A stretch of DNA of 63,904 nt from assembly GCA_035294245.1 (NCBI GenBank), contig DATGLG010000021.1, positions 1 through 63,904 on the forward strand, in the 5' to 3' direction. This document shows positions 47,367-58,064 of the stretch, in pieces. The notes beneath the pieces are model-generated. The model worked only from the letters and a program-made list of their open reading frames with translations, had not been told where the DNA came from and ran no database searches. Within the stretch, counting starts at the first letter, position 1. The number at the start of each line of letters is the position of its first letter. A program made the position numbers and the translations under genes. The DNA comes from DATGLG01 sp035294245 (GTDB lineage: Bacteria; Pseudomonadota; Alphaproteobacteria; JACZXZ01).

Positions 47367-49442
47367 TTATTGCTGCTTGTGCTCGTTGCGCTCGTTCGCC
47401 GGCGCGCTCGGCTTCGGCGCCGCATTGTGGGCGGCCGGCGGCGCGCTCCTCGCCGGCGCGGCGTGGGGTTGCGACGCCTCGCGCTTCCAGCCCTGGGCCG
47501 TCGGCGCGAGATGGGTCTGCTGCACCGGGCGCTGGACCTTCATCATGGGCTCCCGCGCGGGAGCGCGGATTTCATGGCTGGGCGTGGCATGGCCCGTCGG
47601 CGCATGGGCGACCGCGGCGCGATGGATGGGCGGCCCCGGGGCGTGCTGGGCCTCGGCATGGGTGGCGGGCTGCTTGGGCGCGCCATGCGCGTCCTGCGCC
47701 TCGGCATGAGGCGAGGGCGGCGTGGGCGCATGGGCGAGATGCTGCGCTTCGGGCTTCGGCGCGATTGCCGGCCCGGGGGCCTTGGGCGTCGCCGGCGCCG
47801 TCGGCCCGTTCGCCGCGGGCGCGTGGGGTGCCGTGATCGCGGGAGCATGGGGCGCCTGCGCCTCGGGCGCGCGCGGCGCATGGGTCTCGCGAGTCTCGTG
47901 CGGTGCGGCGGCCTCTCCCCGCTGCGGCTCGATATTGGCCACGGGCCGGCTCGCCGGCGCCTTCACCGGGCCCTTCGCCACATTGGCCGGCATGTCGGCG
48001 CGCGGCACTATCTCGGCCGCGGCGGGCACGGCGCGGCCTGCGCGCGCGGCGGGAGTCGGCTGCAGATGGGCAAGCGTGCGCGTGACATGGGCCTGGGCGA
48101 GCTCCCCGCGCGGTACCGCGAGGGCGGCACGCTGCACGGGTGCTGCGCCGGCAAAGGCGGCGGAGGGGACCACGGTCGCCGCCTGCTGGTTCACGTATTT
48201 GTTCACCGTCACGTTCTTGACGACGGTGATGTTGTTGATGACGGTCTTGTTGACCGTCGTGATGTTCACGTTGCGGATATAGGTCGGGCTCGTGCGGTAA
48301 TAGGGATGGAAGACCTCATAGGGTGCCAACGGGACCCACCCCACCGCCGGGAACGCCGAGCCGATCGAGAGCGACACCCCCCAGCCATTGCCGCCGATGA
48401 AGGCGACGAGGGCCGGCGCATAGACGGGCCGCGCGGCGACCACGCCCACGCCGGGCCACCACGCCCAGCGCCCGTCGATGAGGACCCAGCGCCCGTAATG
48501 GAAGGGCGCGAAGCCCCAGGGCGCGTCGTCGATCCAGGTCCAGCCCCAGGGCGGCACATAGGCCCAGTGGCCGTAGCGGTAAGGCGCCCAGCCCACGGGC
48601 ACCGCGGTCGGGTACCACACGGCGCCGTAGCTCGGCGCGCTGCTCCACTGCCCGTAATCGTCGAGGTCCTGATAGCCGGTCACCTGGGGCGAGACGTAGC
48701 GCACCGTATTGGCGGCGGCCTCGCGGCGCTCGCGCGCGAGCGCCCAGTCGTCGAAGGGGGTCGCCTCGCCCTCCGCCAGGCTGAAGGTCACGGGATTGCC
48801 GCTGACGGTGGCCGCCTCGCCCGGCTGCACGTCGAGCGCCGCGCGCGGCCCGTCGATGCGCGCCTCGCCCTCCAGCACCACCACCTGGGCCTGGCTCGCC
48901 GGGGTGTCGCCATTCGGCTGGCCGGCATCGATGTGGTAGCTGCCCGGCTTGACCAGCTCGACCGTGGCCTGGGGCGTGCGCACCTGCACGCCGCCCGGCG
49001 GCAGGCTGCGCAGATGGACGTTGACGACGCCCTGGTCGACCTGGAGCTGCGTCGCCGCATCATCGAGGCGCACGACGTCGAGCTCGGTGCTCTGATCCAT
49101 GCGCACCTCGGCCGCACCCACCTCGATCTCGGCGCGGGAATTGGGCTCGGTCCAGAACGAAGTGCCGGTCGTCACCGGGTAATTGAGCACGGCCGCCGAC
49201 CACTGGTCCTGGTCCGCCGTATGGAACGAGACGGTGCCTTCCATATAGCTGAGGCGCCCGACGCGGCCCGGCGGATCGGCGAGGGCGGCGGCCCCGCCTG
49301 CGCCGAGCAGCAGGGCGGTGCCGAGGGCGGCGCGGCACAGCAGCGCGCGCCACGCGCCGCGGCGGGAATGGGGCCGGGCGCGCCGGCTGGCGGCCTCCGC
49401 CCGGGCGGAAGGCACGGCTATCCTGGGAAAGCCGATCGACAT
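47367..49442 (-). CDS. FecR-domain/YXWXGXY-rich secreted protein
   Basis: A 691-residue exported protein. A long N-terminal basic region and hydrophobic segment (about 33-55, ALLCRAALGTALLLGAGG) act as signal. A FecR-like beta domain follows (about 60-240: VSYMEG-type start, ATVELVKPGSYHIDAG, ARIDGPRAALDVQPGEAATV). A middle domain is rich in aromatic WAPYRYGHWAYVPPWGW-type repeats, and the last ~200 residues are low-complexity Ala/Pro/His. This matches the DUF6600/FecR family of large secreted proteins. The function is unknown; the low-complexity tail may span the envelope. Confidence 0.8.
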   Translation of the reverse strand: MSIGFPRIAVPSARAEAASRRARPHSRRGAWRALLCRAALGTALLLGAGGAAALADPPGRVGRLSYMEGTVSFHTADQDQWSAAVLNYPVTTGTSFWTEPNSRAEIEVGAAEVRMDQSTELDVVRLDDAATQLQVDQGVVNVHLRSLPPGGVQVRTPQATVELVKPGSYHIDAGQPNGDTPASQAQVVVLEGEARIDGPRAALDVQPGEAATVSGNPVTFSLAEGEATPFDDWALARERREAAANTVRYVSPQVTGYQDLDDYGQWSSAPSYGAVWYPTAVPVGWAPYRYGHWAYVPPWGWTWIDDAPWGFAPFHYGRWVLIDGRWAWWPGVGVVAARPVYAPALVAFIGGNGWGVSLSIGSAFPAVGWVPLAPYEVFHPYYRTSPTYIRNVNITTVNKTVINNITVVKNVTVNKYVNQQAATVVPSAAFAGAAPVQRAALAVPRGELAQAHVTRTLAHLQPTPAARAGRAVPAAAEIVPRADMPANVAKGPVKAPASRPVANIEPQRGEAAAPHETRETHAPRAPEAQAPHAPAITAPHAPAANGPTAPATPKAPGPAIAPKPEAQHLAHAPTPPSPHAEAQDAHGAPKQPATHAEAQHAPGPPIHRAAVAHAPTGHATPSHEIRAPAREPMMKVQRPVQQTHLAPTAQGWKREASQPHAAPARSAPPAAHNAAPKPSAPANERNEHKQQ

Positions 49443-50002
49443 GGCATCACCTGATGGAAGGGGTTGGGGGCGCGGTCGTCCTGAATGGATGTTCAGCCAC
49501 AGACGAGGCTCTGCACCTGAAGCACGTCCGCCGGCACGGTTAACGCCGGCTCATCGCTGTCAAATCGCCACCTTCGCTCCGCATTTGCGTCCTACATACT
49601 ACGCGGCGGCGCGGCCTTCCCGGTGCGAAATTTTCGCCGCGCCGTGACAAAAATGGGATGCGCCGCATCGCTGCGTGATGGCCGGCGGATGCTGCGAATG
49701 CCTTGCTAAGGATAAGGCGGTGAGCAGCGGATTTTACATCGTCATTTTCGCGTGGGCCTGTGGCTAAATCGAGAAATGTTTCTGCTCGGTCGGGTCTATC
49801 GATTCCATACGCGGCCTCAAAACACTCACGATCGTCACGCGCGGGCTCGTCCCGCGCGTCCATGCCTTCAATTCTTAATGAAAGACGTGGGTGGCCGGAA
49901 CAAGTCCGGCCACGACGGCCTGCCGTAACCCGCGCGAGCGCCGGAGCACGTGGCGAATGATGGTGGCCGCATCCGCGCGGCATGGCTCGTTGGCTCGGGA
50001 CC
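49443..50002. repeat. Intergenic region with GC-rich palindromic repeat
   Basis: The first half is the promoter region of the FecR-like gene, with nothing recognisable. At about 49830-49920 are two hairpins, CGCGCGGG/CCCGCGCG and GGCCGGAAC/GTCCGGCC, separated by a spacer with TTCAATTCTTAATGAAAG. It is related to the repeat at 42785-42850. No gene is supported. Confidence 0.55.
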
Positions 50003-51595
50003 TCAAGCGGCCTCGAGGATCATGTCGCTCGCCTTCTCGGCGATCATGATCACCGCGGCGTTGGTGTTCCCGGAGACGACGGCGGGCATGATCGAGGCAT
50101 CGGCGATGCGCAAGCCCTCGAGCCCGCGGACCCGCAAGCGATGGTCGACGACAGCGAGGGCGTCGGTGCCCATGCGGCAGCTGCAGCTCGGATGATAGAT
50201 GGTCGAGCCGCGCTCGCGGCAGAAGGCGAGGAGCTCGTCGTCCGACTGCACGCGCGGGCCGGGATCGCGCTCCTCGGCGATGAAGGGGCGCATGGCCGGC
50301 GCCGCCATGATCCGCCGCAGCAGCTTGAGGCCCTCGACCTGCACGCGCCGATCGCGGTCGGCGGCAAGGAAATTGGCGCGGATCGCGGGCGGCGCCGCGG
50401 GGTCGGGCGCGCTCGCCATCACCTCGCCGCGGCTCTCGGGGCGGAGCTGGCAGCTCGAGGCGGTGAAGCCCGAGAAGGGATGGAGCGCGTCGCCCATCTT
50501 GTCGACGCTGAAATTGATGAAGTGGCACTGCACGTCGGGCCGGCCATCCGCGGCGAGAGGCGTGCGGAAGAAGCCGCCGGCATAGCCGGCGCCGATGGTG
50601 AGCGGCCCCGTGCGGAAGAGGAGATAGCGCAGGCCCATGGCGAGCTTGCGCCGCAGGCTCAGCATGTCGTCGTTGAGGGTGATGGCACGCGCGCATCTGA
50701 GCACGAGCCGCACCTGGTAGTGATCCTGATAGGAGCGTCCGACGCCCTCATGGGGCAGCACGGGGGCGATGCCGAGGCGCTTGAGGAGATCGAGCGGCCC
50801 GACGCCGGAGCGCTGGAGGAGAGGCGGGGTGGCGAGGGCGCCCGCGGCGAGGATCACCTCGCGCCCGGCCATCGCCGTCGCGACGGCGCCGCCGCGGCGA
50901 CACTCGACGCCAATCGCGCGCCTCCCCTCGAAGAGCACGCGCGCAGCAAGCGCCTCGGTGACGACGCGCAGGTTCGGCCGCTTGAGCGCCGGGCGCAGAT
51001 AGCCGACGGCGGCGCTGCAGCGCCGCCCCCGCCGCGCCGTGAGCTGGAAATAGCCGGCACCCTCCTGGCGCGCGCCGTTGAAGTCGCGGTTGCGCGGGAT
51101 CTGCATCTCCGCCGCCGCGTCGATGAAGGCGTCGCAGAGGGGATGGGGAGCGGTATCGGAGACGCAGAGCGGCCCGCCCGCGCCGTGCCAGTCGTCGGCG
51201 CCGCGCGCCTGGTCCTCGGCGCGCTTGAAATAGGGCAGCACGTCGGACCAGCCCCAGCCGGGATTGCCGGCGTCGCGCCAGGCGTCGAAATCCTCGGCCT
51301 GGCCGCGGATATAGACGAGGCCATTGATCGAGCTCGAGCCGCCGAGCACCTTGCCGCGCGGATTGTAGATGCGGCGGCCGCCGAGATGGGGCTCGGGCTC
51401 GGAGTAATAGGCCCAGTTGGTGCGCAGATCGGTGAAGAGCTTGCCGTAGCCGAGGGGGATATGGATCCAGGGGTTGCGGTCGCGCGGGCCGGCCTCGAGC
51501 AGCAGCACGCGGTGGCGGCCGCCAGCACTCAGGCGGTTGGCGAGCACGCAGCCCGCCGAGCCGGCGCCGACGATGATGTAGTCGTAGCTCTCCAC
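50003..51595 (-). CDS. GMC-family oxidoreductase (choline dehydrogenase-like)
   Basis: A 530-residue FAD enzyme of the glucose-methanol-choline family. It starts DYIIVGAGSAGCVLANRL, has the GMC-1 signature NPRGKVLGGSSSINGLVYIRG and GMC-2 GALATPPLLQRSGVGP. C-terminal catalytic residues lie in IYHPSCSCRMGTDA (His) and VVSGNTNAAV (Asn). It oxidises a primary or secondary alcohol, and the substrate is not clear. The small membrane-protein gene is immediately upstream on the same strand. Confidence 0.93.
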   Translation of the reverse strand: MESYDYIIVGAGSAGCVLANRLSAGGRHRVLLLEAGPRDRNPWIHIPLGYGKLFTDLRTNWAYYSEPEPHLGGRRIYNPRGKVLGGSSSINGLVYIRGQAEDFDAWRDAGNPGWGWSDVLPYFKRAEDQARGADDWHGAGGPLCVSDTAPHPLCDAFIDAAAEMQIPRNRDFNGARQEGAGYFQLTARRGRRCSAAVGYLRPALKRPNLRVVTEALAARVLFEGRRAIGVECRRGGAVATAMAGREVILAAGALATPPLLQRSGVGPLDLLKRLGIAPVLPHEGVGRSYQDHYQVRLVLRCARAITLNDDMLSLRRKLAMGLRYLLFRTGPLTIGAGYAGGFFRTPLAADGRPDVQCHFINFSVDKMGDALHPFSGFTASSCQLRPESRGEVMASAPDPAAPPAIRANFLAADRDRRVQVEGLKLLRRIMAAPAMRPFIAEERDPGPRVQSDDELLAFCRERGSTIYHPSCSCRMGTDALAVVDHRLRVRGLEGLRIADASIMPAVVSGNTNAAVIMIAEKASDMILEAA

Positions 51596-51614
51596 CGGCG
51601 CCTCCGCGGAGCGC

Positions 51615-51797
51615 TCAGCGCCCGGTGTAGTGGATGAGGGCCGCCAGCATCAGGGCGAGCCCGATGAGCGCCGGGATGATCCCGATCAGGAGCGCATCGG
51701 GATCGATGACGGCGCCGTGGACGAAGGCGTGCACCGCCGTGCCCGTGATGCCAAGGACGGCAAGCAGCAAGCCGATCTTGAAGGCCGAGACTTTCAT
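51615..51797 (-). CDS. Small two-helix membrane protein
   Basis: A 60-residue protein with two transmembrane helices (about 5-25, FKIGLLLAVLGITGTAVHAF; and about 36-57, LLIGIIPALIGLALMLAALI). GGGGGAG stands 5 bases before the ATG. It lies 19 bases upstream of the GMC gene and may be its membrane partner, but I recognise no family. Confidence 0.65.
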   Translation of the reverse strand: MKVSAFKIGLLLAVLGITGTAVHAFVHGAVIDPDALLIGIIPALIGLALMLAALIHYTGR

Positions 51798-51896
51798 ATG
51801 GGCTCCCCCGGGCGACGATGCGCCGTCCGCCTCTTCTACCATATCGGCGCGGGGAGCGCGGCAGGCTCGAATGTTGCCGGCCCGAGGCTCCACTAG

Positions 51897-52078
51897 TGTT
51901 GTGACTCCAACGGTTCGTTCTGTTTGGCCGTCATGCCCGCGAAAGCGGGCATCCAGGCAGGCGGCCCTGGATTCCGGCTCTGCGCGGAGCCTGTCCTCGG
52001 GCCCGCCTTCGGCGGGACCCGGGGGCTCCGGCCGGAATGACGACCTTTGAATGCGAATCGAATGTCGAAATCACAACA
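51897..52078. mobile_element. Element A, copy with CTAG duplication (MITE-like, 182 bp)
   Basis: The terminal inverted repeats TGTTGTGA and TCACAACA are exact and bracket a GC-rich palindromic core. CTAG stands on both sides (51893-51896, 52079-52082), a 4-bp target duplication. The right CTA of the duplication is the TAG stop codon of the export lipoprotein gene on the minus strand. The same element in opposite orientation lies at 55406-55609. No coding capacity. Confidence 0.85.
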
Positions 52079-52684
52079 CTAGAAGAAGATCACCGGCACG
52101 CGGATGACGTCGCCGGGATAGACGGGCGCGTCCACGGAGACGTGCTGCTCCTTGTGCTGCGGGTCGCTGGCGCGGGCGATGAGGACGCCGCTCTGGTCGC
52201 CGCGCAGGGTGAAGCCGCCGGCGATCGCCACCGCCTGGAGCACCGACATGCCGTCGACATAGGGATAGCTGCCGGGCTTCCGCACCTGGCCGAGGACGTA
52301 GAAGGGCCGGTACTTGATCACCTCGACGGTGACCTTCGGGTTCTTGAGGTAGTTGGGGGAGAGGCGGTTGGTCAGGGCATCGGCGATCTGGGATGCGGTC
52401 ATGCCGCCGACCGGGACGGTGCCGATGAGGGGATAGGAGATGTCGCCCTTCCCGTCGACGTCGAAATCGCCGGTGAGCTGCTCCTGGCCGAACACGGCGA
52501 TGTGCAGCTTGTCGCCCGAGCCGACCTTGTAGCCGGCGATCTCCGCCTTGGCCTCGGCTGCGGGGGTGCCGGCCGCGGCCGTGGTCTCGGACGGCGCCTG
52601 GCCGCCGCAGCCGAAGAGCGAGGCGGTCGCGAGGACCGCGGCGCAGGCGACGAGAATGCTGACGAAACGGGAACGAAACGTCAT
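52079..52684 (-). CDS. Polysaccharide export lipoprotein (Wza-type)
   Basis: A 201-residue outer-membrane export protein. An N-terminal signal ends in a lipobox-like LFGC (C26), so it is probably a lipoprotein. The poly-export domain is DGKGDISYPLIGTVPVGGMTASQIADAL, followed by an SLBB-like region (FYVLGQVRKPGSYPYVDGMSVLQAVAIAGGF). Its stop codon is formed by the target duplication of the element A insertion. No glycosyltransferase genes are nearby. Confidence 0.88.
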   Translation of the reverse strand: MTFRSRFVSILVACAAVLATASLFGCGGQAPSETTAAAGTPAAEAKAEIAGYKVGSGDKLHIAVFGQEQLTGDFDVDGKGDISYPLIGTVPVGGMTASQIADALTNRLSPNYLKNPKVTVEVIKYRPFYVLGQVRKPGSYPYVDGMSVLQAVAIAGGFTLRGDQSGVLIARASDPQHKEQHVSVDAPVYPGDVIRVPVIFF

Positions 52685-52757
52685 CTCCCATCCTCCGTGC
52701 TCGGCCCGCTCAGCCTCCGCGGCGAGCGGGCGGGTTCAACCCACGTCCTTAATTTCG

Positions 52758-53726
52758 TTACCATACGAATTTCTTCAAGCCGGCAAGCCCCTTGCGCGCG
52801 AAGAGCATGACCAGGATCAGGAGCACGCCGAAGAGCACCAGCCGATAGGCGCCGAGGCCGCGGAAATATTCCTGGAAGCCGATGAGGAGGAAGGCGGCGA
52901 AGAGCGAGCCCCACAGGGTGCCGCGTCCGCCGACATAGGCGAGGGTCAGGATCTCGACGGTGCGCGGCACCCCGAACTCCTCCGGCGTCGGCGTGAGGAT
53001 GCCAAGGTAATGGGCGTAGAAGGCGCCCATCACGCCGGTGAAGAACATCGCCACCACGAAGTTGATCAGCTTGTACTTGGTGGCGCTGAGGCCGAGGCTC
53101 TCGGTGGCGAGCTGGTCCTCCCGGATCGCCTTGAAGGCGAGCCCGATGCGGGAGCGCACGAGCAGGTGCATGGCCGCCATGATGGCCGCCCCCAGCACGA
53201 TCAGCAGGTAGTAATAGGCGAGCGCGTCGCCGCCGCGGGAGAAGTCGATGCCGAGGATGTCGGGAAAGGGCGGCACCGAGAGGCCGAGGACGCCGCGGGT
53301 ATAGCCGGGCGTGTTCGAGATCGAGAAGCGGATGCCCTCGCCGACGAACCAGGTGATGAGGCCGAGATAGAGGCCGCGCAGGCGCAGCGTGATCACCCCG
53401 GTGACGAGGCCCACCAAGGCCGCGGCGAGGCCGCCGAGGAGCAGGCCGAGCCACGGGCTGATGCCGTCATGCACGGCGCCCAAGGCCGAGGTATAGGCGC
53501 CCACCGCGAGGAAGCCGGCGAAGCCGAAATTGCTGAGGCCGGCATAGCCGATCATGAGGTCGTAGATGGCGCCGAAGATGCCGAACATCAGCGCCGAGAT
53601 GTAGATGCTCGTCACATAGGGAATGTCGAGGAGGGCGGGAAGGCCGAGGAGGAAGAAGGCGAGGAGGGCGAGCTTCGCCAGGCGCAAGGGGGTGAGCCCT
53701 TCCGCGGGTGCCGCAGGGCGCCTCAT
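52758..53726 (-). CDS. livM: Branched-chain amino-acid-type ABC transporter permease
   Basis: A 322-residue LivM-type inner-membrane permease. Helices run through IYDLMIGYAGLSNFGFAGFLAVGAY, the family core, and the EAA-like loop is RSRIGLAFKAIREDQLATESLGL. Its ATG overlaps the stop of the LivH gene (ATGA). Substrate may be branched-chain amino acids or another small amide-like compound. Confidence 0.92.
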   Translation of the reverse strand: MRRPAAPAEGLTPLRLAKLALLAFFLLGLPALLDIPYVTSIYISALMFGIFGAIYDLMIGYAGLSNFGFAGFLAVGAYTSALGAVHDGISPWLGLLLGGLAAALVGLVTGVITLRLRGLYLGLITWFVGEGIRFSISNTPGYTRGVLGLSVPPFPDILGIDFSRGGDALAYYYLLIVLGAAIMAAMHLLVRSRIGLAFKAIREDQLATESLGLSATKYKLINFVVAMFFTGVMGAFYAHYLGILTPTPEEFGVPRTVEILTLAYVGGRGTLWGSLFAAFLLIGFQEYFRGLGAYRLVLFGVLLILVMLFARKGLAGLKKFVW

Positions 53727-54628
53727 GGCCGCGCTCCCTTGGGGGCGAAGAGCCCGCTCGGCTTCACGATCATGATGGCGACGACGAGGGCGGCGGTGAG
53801 CACGTTCTGCCATCCCGCCGACATCAGGAAGAAGGTATAGGCCTCGATCACGCCGAGAAGGAGTCCCGCGGCGATGGCGCCAGAGACGTTGCCGAGCCCA
53901 CCGATGATGACGACGGCGAAGCTCTTGAGCACGGGATCGGCGCCGACGGTGGGATAGGCGGGATAGATCGAGATGAGGAGCGCCCCCGACATGCCGGCGA
54001 GGGCCGCGCCGATGCCGAAGGCGACAGTGTAAATGCGGTTGACGTCGATGCCGAGGGTCTGCGCCGCCTCGGCGTTCTGGGCGGTGGCGCGGATCGCCTT
54101 GCCGATGCGCGTGAACTTGACGAAGGCCCAGAGCAGGGCGACGACGAGGACGGCGATGGCCAGGATGGCGAGGCGCTCGAAGCTGACGTCGATCTCGCCG
54201 AAGGAGAGGTCGCCGGGGATGAGCTGCGCCACGCCGAGGCGCTCGGCGCTGAAGAGGATCTGGGCTGCGTTCTGCAGGATCACCATGAGGCCGATGGTGA
54301 GCACGAAGGCGTCCATCAGCCATTCGCGGCCGGCGCGCTTGCGCAGCGGCTCGACGAGGCCGCGCTCGATGAGGACGCCGACGACGAACACCACCACGGC
54401 CGCGGCGGCGACGCCCACGGGGAAGGGCAGTCCGAGCACCGCGATGGCGTAGTACATGACATAGCTGCCGATCATGAAGAGCTCGCCATGGGCGAAATTC
54501 ACGATGTCGAGGATGCCGAAGATGATCGAGAGCCCGAGGCCCATGAGCGCGTACATCGAGCCGCGCACGAGCCCCTGGAGGGTGAGGTCGCTGAGGACGC
54601 CGGGATCGGCGAACATGCTCCAGTCCAT
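53723..54628 (-). CDS. livH: Branched-chain amino-acid-type ABC transporter permease
   Basis: A 301-residue LivH-type permease. It has YALMGLGLSIIFGILDIVNFAHGE, the second hydrophobic core, and the EAA-like TRIGKAIRATAQNAEAAQTLGID loop, then IIGGLGNVSGAIAAGLLLGV. The ATG overlaps the LivF stop (TGATG); a GTG three codons upstream is an alternative, both served by AAGGAG. Confidence 0.92.
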   Translation of the reverse strand: MDWSMFADPGVLSDLTLQGLVRGSMYALMGLGLSIIFGILDIVNFAHGELFMIGSYVMYYAIAVLGLPFPVGVAAAAVVVFVVGVLIERGLVEPLRKRAGREWLMDAFVLTIGLMVILQNAAQILFSAERLGVAQLIPGDLSFGEIDVSFERLAILAIAVLVVALLWAFVKFTRIGKAIRATAQNAEAAQTLGIDVNRIYTVAFGIGAALAGMSGALLISIYPAYPTVGADPVLKSFAVVIIGGLGNVSGAIAAGLLLGVIEAYTFFLMSAGWQNVLTAALVVAIMIVKPSGLFAPKGARP

Positions 54629-55338
54629 CACAGCCACTCCTTGACGATCTCGGGCAGCCGCCCCTTGAACTCCCGCTGCGGGCCCTGATGGCTGTTGCGC
54701 CCCAGCCGGAGGGCATAGACGTAATCGGCGATCTCGATCGCCTTCTTCACATTCTGGTCGACGATGACGATGGTGAACTTCTCCGCCTTGAGCTTGGCGA
54801 TCTCGGCATAGACCTCGTCGACGAGCTTGGGCATGAGCCCGACCGAGGGCTCGTCGAGGAGAAGGATGCGCGGGCCGGTCATGGTCAGGCGCGCGATCTC
54901 GAGCATGCGCTGCTCGCCGCCGGAGAGCAGGCCCGCGGCCATGCGCCGCCGCTCCTTGAGGCGGGGGAAGCGCGCATAGACCGCGGCGAAGGCCGCCTCG
55001 CGGCTGCCGCGCCCGCCGCCGAGGATCCAGCCGCCGAGGGCGAGGTTCTCCTCGACGCTCATGGCGGGGAAGACGCTGCCGCCCTGCAGCAGATAGGCGA
55101 CGCCGTGGCGCAGCATGTCCTTGGGGGCGAGGGTGGTGAGGTCCTGCCCGTCGAAGCGGATCTCGCCGGCGCGCGGCCGCAGATAGCCGTAGATGGTCTT
55201 GAGGAGCGTGGATTTCCCGGCGCCGTTCGGGCCGAGGATGAGGGTGACGAGGCCGTCCGCGGCGTGGAGATCGACGCCGTTGAGGATCGCGACCTCGCGG
55301 CTATAGCCGGCGACAACGCCTTTGACCTCGAGGGCCAT
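54628..55338 (-). CDS. livF: ABC transporter ATP-binding protein
   Basis: A 236-residue LivF-type ATPase. Walker A is GPNGAGKST, the signature LLSGGEQRMLEIAR, and Walker B ILLLDEPSVGL. The end overlaps LivH. Between livG and livF lies element A, leaving about 270 bases between the two ATPase genes. Confidence 0.94.
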   Translation of the reverse strand: MALEVKGVVAGYSREVAILNGVDLHAADGLVTLILGPNGAGKSTLLKTIYGYLRPRAGEIRFDGQDLTTLAPKDMLRHGVAYLLQGGSVFPAMSVEENLALGGWILGGGRGSREAAFAAVYARFPRLKERRRMAAGLLSGGEQRMLEIARLTMTGPRILLLDEPSVGLMPKLVDEVYAEIAKLKAEKFTIVIVDQNVKKAIEIADYVYALRLGRNSHQGPQREFKGRLPEIVKEWL

Positions 55339-55405
55339 GGCGCCCGCCTAGGGGATTGCGGGCCGCCATGCCCGCGCCGGGAGGATCATGTCGTCACCTC
55401 GCTAA

Positions 55406-55609
55406 TGTTGTGATTTTGACATTCGATTCGCATTCAAAGGTCGTCATTCCGGCCGGAGCCCCCGGGTCCCGCCGAAGGCGGGCCCGAGGACAGGCTCCGC
55501 GCAGAGCCGGAATCCAGGGCCGCATGCCTGGATGCCCGCTCCCCGCCTGCGCGGGGACAAGCTTCGCGGGCATGACGACCAAACAGAACGAATCGTTGGA
55601 GTCACAACA
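55406..55609. mobile_element. Element A, copy with CTAA duplication, between livG and livF
   Basis: A 204-bp copy inverted with respect to the one at 51897. The ends are TGTTGTGA and TCACAACA, flanked by CTAA on both sides (55402-55405 and 55610-55613). The right duplication supplies the TAG stop of livG. CTAA and CTAG both fit a YTAR target rule, as reported for some IS5-group elements. The insertion divides the liv operon without interrupting a reading frame. Confidence 0.85.
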
Positions 55610-56326
<717 letters not shown>

Positions 56327-56481
56327 TCCGGGCGCATCCCTGGCTGGTGCGTGAGCCGAGCGGTCGCCCCCCTGTCATCGTCACCCCGGACAAGCGGCGC
56401 GCCCGAGCAATGACGAGAGAAGGGAGTGGAGAGACCGGGGCGGGCCCGCGCCGCCCGCCCCGGCCGTGCGGCGGAATGCCG

Positions 56482-57822
56482 TCACACCCAGGGCGGCTGG
56501 GTGAACTTCGCATCCGCATATTTCGTCGGCCAGATGATCTTGTAGTCGCCGTTCATGAGCTGGACGAGCGGGAAGAAGAAGCCCTCCATGAAGGGGCCCG
56601 TCTCCACCTCGTTGGGTGCCAGCGCGTGGGGGCCCGCCTTGTCGGAGAACTTGTAGTATTGCCACACGCCCTTATAGGGAGTCTCGTGGACGGTCTTGGT
56701 GAGGGTGGCGAAATCCCAGGTGCCGGCCTTGTTGATGATCTTGAAGGCCATGCGCGTGTAGTCGTAGGGCATGCCCGAGGGCGCGAGGCTCGGCTCCTCG
56801 TTGTATTTCGCCTTGTAGGTCTTCACCCAGTCCTTCTGCCAGGGCGCGATGGCGTGGGGTGAATCCGCGGTGATGATGTAGTTCGAGGCGGTGCCGGTGA
56901 GCTTGTACCACTCGCTGAACCAGGTGAGGCCGTGGCCGATCATGAGCGCCTTGATATGCGAATTGGCGTATTGCTTCACGAAGTTCGAGGCGGAGACGCT
57001 GCCCGTCGAGGTCATGGCGACGACCGACACCTTCTCGGCGCGGTACTTGGTGAGGAGCGGGGCGAACTCCGTCTGGTCGAGCGGGGTCACGTCGTAGGGC
57101 AGCGGCGTGAAGCCGGCCTTCTTGAGGCTGTCGGTCAGCGCCTGGCCCCAGCCGCGGCCGTAATCGGTGTCCTCGACGAGCACCGCCGCCTTGCGCGTCG
57201 CCGGCTTCCACAGGCCCTGTTTCATGAAGTATTCGAGGGGCGGGCCGTAGAGCCCGGCGAAGATCGGCGGGGCCGGCCAGCCCTTGAACCAGCCGGCATA
57301 TTTCTTCGGATCCTTGAGCAGCTTCTCCGAGATCGTCTGCGCCTCGCCCATATGGCCGAGATGGACGACGTGGAAAGGCACTTCCGTATCCATCACCGCC
57401 ATCGCCACCGAGGAGTGCCAGCCGGTGATGAGGAACTTCACGTGCTGGCGGTTGAGGGCGTCGAGCACCGCCTTGACCGCCTTCTCGGGATCGGACTGGC
57501 TGTCGACCCAGACGATATCCACGTCGAATTTCTGCCCGCCGATGGTGAGCGGCAGGTCCTTGTCCTTGCGCGCATCCTCGAGGGCCATCTGGACGCCCTT
57601 CTTGAAGGCGTCGCCGGTGCGGCTGGCCGGCCCGGTGAAGGGGCCCATCACGCCGATCGCGACCCTGCCGTTCGCACTCTGGGCGCGCAGCGCGCCGGGG
57701 GCGAGGAGAAGGGCAGCACCGGCGCCCGCCGCGGTCAGGAACTGGCGGCGCTTAAGGCGCGGGCCGGTGTCGTGCTCGCGGGATGCGGATAAGGGCGTTT
57801 CTCGTGTCTCGGTCTTCGACAT
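56482..57822 (-). CDS. ABC transporter substrate-binding protein, Tat-exported
   Basis: A 446-residue periplasmic binding protein of the LivJ/amide type. It carries a twin-arginine signal (LKRRQFLTAAG, 23-33) and a type I binding-protein fold (VAIGVMGPFTGPASRTGDAFKKG). GGGAGG precedes the ATG at 57822. It heads the liv-type operon (minus strand). The Tat signal suggests export of a folded protein. The ligand is unknown. Confidence 0.92.
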   Translation of the reverse strand: MSKTETRETPLSASREHDTGPRLKRRQFLTAAGAGAALLLAPGALRAQSANGRVAIGVMGPFTGPASRTGDAFKKGVQMALEDARKDKDLPLTIGGQKFDVDIVWVDSQSDPEKAVKAVLDALNRQHVKFLITGWHSSVAMAVMDTEVPFHVVHLGHMGEAQTISEKLLKDPKKYAGWFKGWPAPPIFAGLYGPPLEYFMKQGLWKPATRKAAVLVEDTDYGRGWGQALTDSLKKAGFTPLPYDVTPLDQTEFAPLLTKYRAEKVSVVAMTSTGSVSASNFVKQYANSHIKALMIGHGLTWFSEWYKLTGTASNYIITADSPHAIAPWQKDWVKTYKAKYNEEPSLAPSGMPYDYTRMAFKIINKAGTWDFATLTKTVHETPYKGVWQYYKFSDKAGPHALAPNEVETGPFMEGFFFPLVQLMNGDYKIIWPTKYADAKFTQPPWV

Positions 57823-58064
57823 CGCTTCCTCCCTAGAGAAGAACTGCCCACCATTGTTGACGTGTTCTCGTTGCTCCGCGCCCGCGGAGATCATGCCCGG
57901 TGCGGCCCGCTCCCTCGCCGATGCTCGAAGCCTCGAGTTCTACGGAGCGAATGAGGCGAAAATATGCCGCCTCCCGCGCTTGACATCGCGCGCGCGGCTT
58001 CGCGAGAAATCGCGGCCGCCGCGCGAGCAAACGTCAAGAAATGCGGCGCGCCCTCAGCACGGGC